A stretch of 64,000 nucleotides of DNA, from assembly GCA_001179505.1 (NCBI GenBank), contig CDMY01000252.1, positions 17,820 through 81,819 of the forward strand, in the 5' to 3' direction. The notes beneath the pieces were generated by a model. The model made no database searches and was not told where the DNA came from. It saw nothing but the letters and a program-made list of their open reading frames with translations. The translations under genes were made by a program, and so were the position numbers. Each line of letters opens with the position of its first letter. Positions within the stretch are counted from its first letter, which is position 1. This document shows positions 58,357 through 64,000 of this stretch, piece after piece. This DNA comes from Vitrella brassicaformis. Its lineage: Eukaryota > Sar > Vitrellaceae.

Positions 58357-58647
58357 TGGTCATTCATGCCACGGAGAGCATGGACGGCTGACTGGATGGA
58401 TGGATGGATGGAAGCCACACAAGGAAGGGAGCGATAAGGGTTCCGAATCGGGTTTGTGTGCTCAGAGTGCACTCGTCAAACGACGTCAGAAGAGCGTCCC
58501 GCTGGCGTCTCAGGAGAAGGCAGTCTCACAGTTGGGGGCCGCCCCCACACCGGCTGTTCGGACTCTCAGGCTAACTCCGAGTCGGCAAGCAATTCCTCCT
58601 AGTTGAATATGACATCAGCCCCTCAGCCCGACGGGCCTTAGCCCGTG

Positions 58648-59310
58648 CAGCAGTTCGGGAAAGAGCAGAAAGTGCACCCCAAGCAGGCAGTGGCAGTGGC
58701 TGAGCCACTTGGACTTGCGCGTCAGACTTGCGCCAAAGGACACGATTTCGAAAAGAAGATCGATCGGTTTGAATTCTGCCTGTGTTGCTGGCTCTGTTGT
58801 AAGGCCCCACCCACGCGCACAACACAGATTCTGAAGTTTAAGGTTGTGGATGCGCGTCACTGCATCATATCATACACAGGTTATCTCCCCAAGTATTTCC
58901 CCGGTGAATGGCGTTGCAAAAACTGCGGGCGATTCTGGTCATTCGAGCTAGAGGCTGCAGAGCAGGTACAGCAGCAAGAACAGCCCCAGCAGCAGGACAT
59001 GCACCAAGTGCCTCACTGGATGCCCCCTGGCGCGTCTCCCTGTGCTGACGGCCACGACTTCAAAAAGGAGACGCCCGACTTGTGTTGCTACTGCCTATGA
59101 AAGAGCCTAGATCTCCTATGTATTTACCTTGCTTTTGGTGGACTTGAAACACCGGGTACGCAGCGAAGCCCCACAAACAGAAGCTGAAGGTTCTAAGGAC
59201 GCATTTCTGGATGTCTAGAAACAAACGTATGTGTCTCTGCAGGTACCTGGGTGTGCAAGAAGTGCGAGATGATAGTAACTGACACCGAGCCATCAAGCAA
59301 CAGTCAGTAG
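58648..59310 (+). CDS. Cys-rich protein with duplicated GHDF/CxxC module
   Basis: Exon from about 58648 (acceptor cccgtgcag) to 58799, intron starting GTAAGG, exon 58880 to about 59093, and a last exon 59242-59310. Two similar modules are seen: CAKGHDFEKK with CLCCWLCC then GEWRCKNCGRFW, and CADGHDFKKE with DLCCYC then TWVCKKCEM. The CxxC pairs suggest zinc binding. The start is unresolved: an ATG at 58609 is in frame but followed by TAG at 58639, so an upstream exon is more likely. The second intron has no GT donor; a GC donor at tgcctatg would be in phase. Confidence 0.45.
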
Positions 59311-60302
59311 TATCAGATTGGCCTGTAGCCTGTCGCTTGTCGGCCTGCCTAAGAGGGCTGGCTGTTAGTCATATATCCGCGTGGATGCACGCTGCCCATG
59401 CCGGTAGACTCTCTCTGTCTCTGTACAGTACGTGTCTGTCTATTTTTCGTTACTGATGTATACTTATTCGCATCGAGGAGGCGACGACACGATATCTCTA
59501 TATATGCCTTGCCTGGCGTCGATTGGACTGCACTTCATGTCCGTCTCTTGCTTCAAAGCAAGCAACAAGCCCAGATGCAATTAGTGCACATCTTTCGTGC
59601 CGTCTCGAGTCTCTTTTGGTTGTCGGTGTGTGCGCGGTGCTCGGCCTGCCGACACACGTGGTCTGTTTGTGTATTCGTGACTGTACAGACACATTTTTGA
59701 TGTGCGTATGTACAGACACCGATTCTGTGTGAATGGTGCCTTTCCATTCCGTTTGCCTTCGTTGAACCATCCTCGCAAAGACGTGACGACAGGTGTTCGG
59801 GCAGCTGCAGGCATGCAATAGCGTCATGTCACGCAATAGCATCACACGATCGCCAGCTCGCTCCCTTCTCCGTTCACTGTCGGCCCCGTTTAGTCATCCC
59901 CACTTCCCGCTGAAACACACACTGAACACGCATGCCTGTGCGCTGCATCACATCATTTAGGCTTGCATTCGGTTCAACTCCCTCCCCAGAAAGTCCAACA
60001 CCGGGGTCTTCCGCTCCAAATTCAGTGCTTGTTTCAGCTCTCTGCTGATCCTGTCCTTCCGGCTGCTGCGCGAGAAGACGCTGAAGGCACACAAACACGC
60101 ACATGCACTGATCAACTTTCCTGGTACGCATCTTCACACCTGTCAATCTCCTCGCGACCGCTTGGAAGGCTTGCCGACTTGTGCGCTTGGCTTCAGCCGA
60201 GGGGTGCTTCGCCATCTGTCTGCTGGCGGGGGCACAGGCAGCAGGACTCTCAACAGACGGCTGAAGGGAGACATACAACAGTTCAATCATAATGATCGAT
60301 TG
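59311..60302. other. Mostly non-coding; uncertain small minus ORF
   Basis: A minus-strand frame at 60216-60138 (MAKHPSAEAKRTSRQAFQAV) with a donor at gtgtgaag and a second segment ending at 59874 could be a small gene or an alternative end of the kinase gene upstream. Phases do not agree well. Confidence 0.3.
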
Positions 60303-62998
60303 CTAATCGTCGATATCGTCGATAAGCGCACGTTTGGTTGCCGCCTGCTTTCTTGGTTGAATGGTAGCGAGGCTGGTCTCGTGACTGGCTGGCACCTCCC
60401 CAATGAAGAAACACACAGATGCACATCTCTCTATTTGTCCCGCATAGCTGGCCAGTAAGACACACGTGTTACCTCGCAGTCGACTGGCGTTGGCCGCTGC
60501 CTGAGAAGGTATCCGATTCGCTGGCACAGAGCACACAGACGGAGAAGGCTGCCTACCATCTTTTCGGACTTGTGCCTGCCCGGGTCTGCTCTCAGCCGCC
60601 TCAGATGCGCTCTTACCATTTCCAGCCACCTTTGCCTTAGGTGGCGCAGGAGCCACCTGCGGAGCCGAGGAGGTCTTGGCCGACTCCTTCGAGATCGCCT
60701 TGGTCGCCTTGGTCGCCTGTCTACTGATGGCTTTCTCGGCAGGGGCATGAGAGCTCTCACCCCCAACCGGCGACTGAAGAAGAGACACACAGATACGGCA
60801 CAGAGGAGAGACGTATGTATGTGTGCGCGTCTGTATGCACTAATCCACACCTTTGTCAAAGCCTCCCTCGTCCCCTGCCTGATGCCAGGTGTGCGACCAC
60901 AAACTAATGGAAGAGACACATACCCACCCATTCATCGCATAGTGAACCACTCCCATGTGCATACGGCGTGTCGGCTTTGCTGCAGTCGTTTTGCCATGCG
61001 ACAAATCAAAGCGACGCAGCTGCATCACATGGACAGACAGAGGGAAAGAGACCTGTGTCACGTGTTCTAGCCAGAATTTATCCAAATTCACACATGCGCC
61101 CCGATGGCAGTGTCAGGCACCTGCTGCGGTCGTGTGGGTGCTGGCCGGTTCGTCTTGAGAACCGGAATCCTTTCTCTCTTCTGAGCACCGCTGCGACTGG
61201 CGTTCTTGTCATCTATCACCTCTGCCTTTCCCTCTCTCTTGCGGCGTCCGTCGTGGGGCGGCAGAAGGTTGGCCTTGATCTTACGTTCGAGCGAATCCTG
61301 ATCGATACACATAGAAAGACAGACGGGATTGCACGGTAACTTTGCGAGAAGACCTCGTTCCAAGCCATTGGTCTCACCACTTTGGCAATGAGCTCACTCT
61401 GCACACATTCACACATGACTTGGAAATTGGCGGCTTGCGGTGCTCTCATGGTGAAGCACTGTACCCTTTCGCTGATCCACTTCATTTTCTCTTGCCTCAG
61501 CCGCAGGTTCTCCTCCAAGGCTTCTTGTATACTGTCGTCGGACAGCGCTTCCGTCGAGTTGGCGCGAGTTGATACGCAGCCCGTCTCGGCGTCGGCCACA
61601 GTCGGCTCGTTCTCCTTCTTGGCTGGCAGGGGAGTGGCAAGAAATGGGTGATCCAGAGCGTCTGCAGCTGCAGAGACATACGTGCACAAAAAAGTGTAGA
61701 TCACCGTCGGTGATCTGAGGGAGGATACCTGTAGGCATGCGATAACGGGGGTCATATGCGAGCATCCTTGAGGCCAAATCAGCTTCCTCCTTCATATACG
61801 CGCTCTCGCTATCGGAGAACAAAGTCTCCTGACAGATTAGCACAGCCAAAACCAGGGAGTGAGACATGTACTCGTTTACATCTTCTATCGAATCACCTCA
61901 CCCGCTGCAAAGCTGCCTTCGACTGTGCAAATGTCTGTCTCACAGACACGTCGAAGGGCATCTCTTGGCACAGAATGTGGTAAAACACGACCCCCGCTGC
62001 CCACACGTCCGTCTGTGGAGTGTACTGGCCAGCGTAGCACTCAGGGGCCTGCTCATATAACACACACGCCCACACACACAGCAGTTTTGATGAGAGAGAA
62101 ACAAAGAGGTGATCGGCTCACCATGAATGCCCTTGTGCCGATAATCTTTGGCTTTCCGTCGACTTTGGGCAGGGGCCTGTCGAGAAACATGCAGACGTCG
62201 AAGTCGATCATCTTGAGACGCATGGCGTCCTTGCCAGCGAAGACAAAGTTGGAGAGCTTCACATCTCGATGCACAATCTATAAGATGACATCCACAGACA
62301 TGTACATGTGCCCCCAAGTATGTATGTGTCTGTCCTTTCGGCCGCCTACGTTGTGCGTGTGCAGATTTTGAACTGCTGACAGGACTTGCTTCATGACCTC
62401 CCTGATCCTCTCATTGCTGAGCACCTCTGTATGGCCCATGCGTTTCTGCCAGTCCTGCAAGGTAGGGCCCTGCAAACACTCAAAGACACGACATCCATCC
62501 ACAAGAGCATGCGGCTCGTGTTTCGTGTGCTGACGTGTCCATACCCTCAGCTTCTCCATGACAATATAGATGTGTTCGTCGTCCTCGAGCAGCGCTTCTA
62601 TGTCGACGAGATTGGGGGACCTGTTCGAGGCTAGCGCCTCGTAAACGTCTCGCAGGTGGCTCTCCTTTGTGAAGCCGAGAGCTCTGCGCTCGGGAGAGAA
62701 AGACAGAGAGGGACAGAGAAGCGCGTTGCGCACACGACGGGGGCAGAACCTGTGCAGCTTCGTTACTCACCCGATGCTCTCCTTGTCAATCTTCTTGATA
62801 ATCATCTCCTCGCCCGTCTTGCGGCAGGTGGCCCTGAGAACCACTGCCGACCTGCAGCTCACAATGTCAGTTCACATTCCCTGCGAATCCACACCACGCA
62901 TCTCGTGTTTCTGGTGTTGCTCACCGGGAGCTCTTCGCCACCTCGCCCCCGACAGTGTAGTACTCTTCTATGTTCTTCACGTGCTTGAAGGCCGCCAT
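60303..62998 (-). CDS. Protein kinase with DFD in place of DFG
   Basis: Twelve exons: 62998-62925, 62851-62771, 62683-62545, 62469-62350, 62277-62122, 62048-61902, 61828-61729, 61661-61378, 61297-61121, 60874-60851, 60773-60473 and 60388-60303. A CAMK-like kinase domain is present: lysine in GEEMIIKKIDKESIG, hinge IYIVMEKLRGPTLQDW, catalytic loop IVHRDVKLSNFVF, LKMIDFDVCMFL in place of DFG, GTRAFMAPECYAG and TDVWAAGVVFYHILC. The end of the domain is DALDHPFLATPL. A helical region follows (RLRQEKMKWISERVQ), then a long Lys/Ala/Pro-rich basic tail ending DDIDD. The glycine loop is atypical (YYTVGGEVAKSSRSAVV). HRD Asp and the Asn are kept, so activity is possible despite the DFG change. Confidence 0.8.
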
Positions 62999-63127
62999 TT
63001 CTTCTCTTTGATGTTCCTGGTGGTCCCGTCGAGAAACGGGGCCGTGAGACGCGTGCTTTCGAAAAAGGGTTTTCTCCTTCAGTGCCAACCGCCCACACGG
63101 CATCCCGTCCTCTACCTTCTTCTCCAC

Positions 63128-63159
63128 GTGACAATGAGCCACCAGACTATCATTGTCAC
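63128..63159. repeat. 10-bp inverted repeat at duplication edge
   Basis: gtgacaatga (63128-63137) and tcattgtcac (63150-63159) flank 12 bases. The inverted kinase fragment begins immediately after the right arm. Confidence 0.8.
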
Positions 63160-63345
63160 GAGAGTGCGGCGTTCAAGCACGTGAAGGACATCACCGAGTT
63201 CCCGGTGAGCAGCACCGGAAACACGATATGCGTGGTTCGGTTTATGCGATGGATGAAATGCAGGTCGGCAGTGGTGCTCGAGGGCCACTTGCCTGAAGAC
63301 GGGCGAGGACAGCAGGAAGGTGCAGCGGTAGGCAAGAAGGACAGA
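63160..63345 (+). pseudogene. Inverted fragment of the kinase gene (exons 1-2)
   Basis: This stretch is a diverged, inverted copy of 62998 to about 62790, including exon 1 (AAFKHVKDITEF here, AAFKHVKNIEEY in the gene), the first intron (gtgagcagcaccggaaacac against gtgagcaacaccagaaacac) and the start of exon 2 (RSAVVLEGHLPEDGRGQ against RSAVVLRATCRKTGEE). The ATG has become GTG. It cannot encode a kinase and no further exons follow. Confidence 0.75.
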
Positions 63346-63409
63346 GACACGGCGGGCGGCCCAGCAGCGACCCGACACCACCAACGTCACCACTTTCGGG
63401 TCAGGGAGG

Positions 63410-64000
63410 ATGGGTAGCCAGGGGCAGGACTGCACACACGGCAGGGGAGGCGTGTTGAAAAAGGCCGGCAGCGGCCCGGCCCGGGGTGGTGGTGGTCGTG
63501 AGTTGAGTCAGAATGTCTGTGGGGTGCGCATCGCGGGCGACGCCGACAAGGACGTACACCAGCAGGTCAGTCAGTAGTGAGTGAGTGGGAGAGCACCGCA
63601 CCTGAAGACCTCTCACCCACCCCACCCAACATTGACCCGTGTGTGCCATGGCATGGTGTCGTGTCATTCATGGATGTGATTGATGCAGAGTGGGCGTGTG
63701 GGTGGGGCCAGTGAGCCATTCGAGCAAGCAACAAGCGGTCGAAGGCGTGCGTCTCAACCGAGGTGCACTGCTGAGAATGCGCGGATGGACACTCTCTCAC
63801 AGGTCAGTTAGTCAGTCAGTTTTCCAGCAAGCAGCAACTGTCCCATCCACCCCACCCCCACACACGAGACAGACCAGCGGCCACTGATTGATTCCTGTCA
63901 GACTGTGGCTGCATGTCTGTGGCATCGGTTGGTTGTGTGTTATCCATGCCATGCAGGTGGCGGCAGGTCTTGGGACTCTTGGCCCAGTGGAGGACGTCGC
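63410..64000 (+). CDS. Start of unknown gene, cut by window end
   Basis: In-phase exons 63410-63565 (MGSQGQDCTHGRGGVLKKAG to DADKDVHQQ), 63689-63802 (SGRVGGASEPFEQATSGRRR) and 63957 to the window end (VAAGLGTLGPVEDV). The frame is Gly/Arg-rich and has no recognised domain. MGSQ could be myristoylated. The true start may lie upstream, in which case the inverted kinase fragment would be 5' leader. Confidence 0.4.

Noticed and set aside
58609-58641. ATG with in-frame TAG before the Cys-rich protein, first read as another premature stop
   Set aside because: A good acceptor (cccgtgcag) lies directly after the TAG, so an upstream exon is a simpler explanation than readthrough.
60336-60360. Histone H3-like string PRKQAATKRA at the kinase C-terminus
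   Set aside because: A short basic match only; no histone fold or further similarity.

Overview
This window is nuclear DNA from a eukaryote. It is GC-rich and gene-dense, and almost every gene is cut into many short exons by small introns (often 50-120 nt) with GT-AG borders. A few borders are GC-AG. Many introns end in a long TG run just before the acceptor, always on the sense strand. Two proteins begin with a signal peptide followed at once by Ala-Phe and a basic stretch, as in bipartite presequences for complex (secondary) plastids. One secreted protein carries a PAN/apple-type domain, common in alveolates. Together these suggest an alga with a complex plastid, perhaps a chromerid such as Vitrella. 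That assignment is inference. There are no rRNA genes, CRISPR arrays or operons. I did not recognise any tRNA.

Layout. 1-9.4 kb: a secreted PQQ-type beta-propeller protein (-), a possible small gene, an aldo-keto reductase (+) and a TMEM41-like membrane protein with an N-terminal SAP domain (-). 9.7-21 kb: a DCAF4-like WD40 protein (+), a leucine-rich-repeat protein (-), a PAN-domain type I membrane protein (-) and an endoglycoceramidase-like GH5 enzyme (+). 22.4-29.8 kb: an inverted duplication of a short-chain dehydrogenase/reductase (SDR) gene. The minus copy has a plastid-type presequence. The plus copy is split by 4.9 kb that holds a whole unrelated multi-exon gene, itself interrupted by a 300-N gap. 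29.9-38 kb: a Myb/SANT-like protein, two tandem J-domain genes (one apparently broken) and a membrane Ser/Thr kinase with an in-frame TAG. 39.8-44.2 kb: a HAD-family protein and a CHID1-like GH18 protein. 45.5-48.7 kb: a tandem duplication of a small type I membrane protein. 48.8-57 kb: a U-box protein, tandem repeats, a protein with an embedded divergent ubiquitin, a plastid-type FAD oxidoreductase and a small probably mitochondrial protein. 57.5-64 kb: a multipass membrane protein with a likely 1-nt frameshift, a Cys-rich protein, a protein kinase with DFD in place of DFG, an inverted fragment of that kinase, and the start of an unknown gene.

The genes do not form one pathway. The main theme is local duplication: SDR, J-domain, small membrane protein, kinase fragment, repeated 5' elements and duplicated exons. 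Several copies are degenerating or have diverged in intron content or predicted targeting. Exon borders were read by eye from splice consensus, phase and coding quality, so single junctions may be wrong by a few bases.
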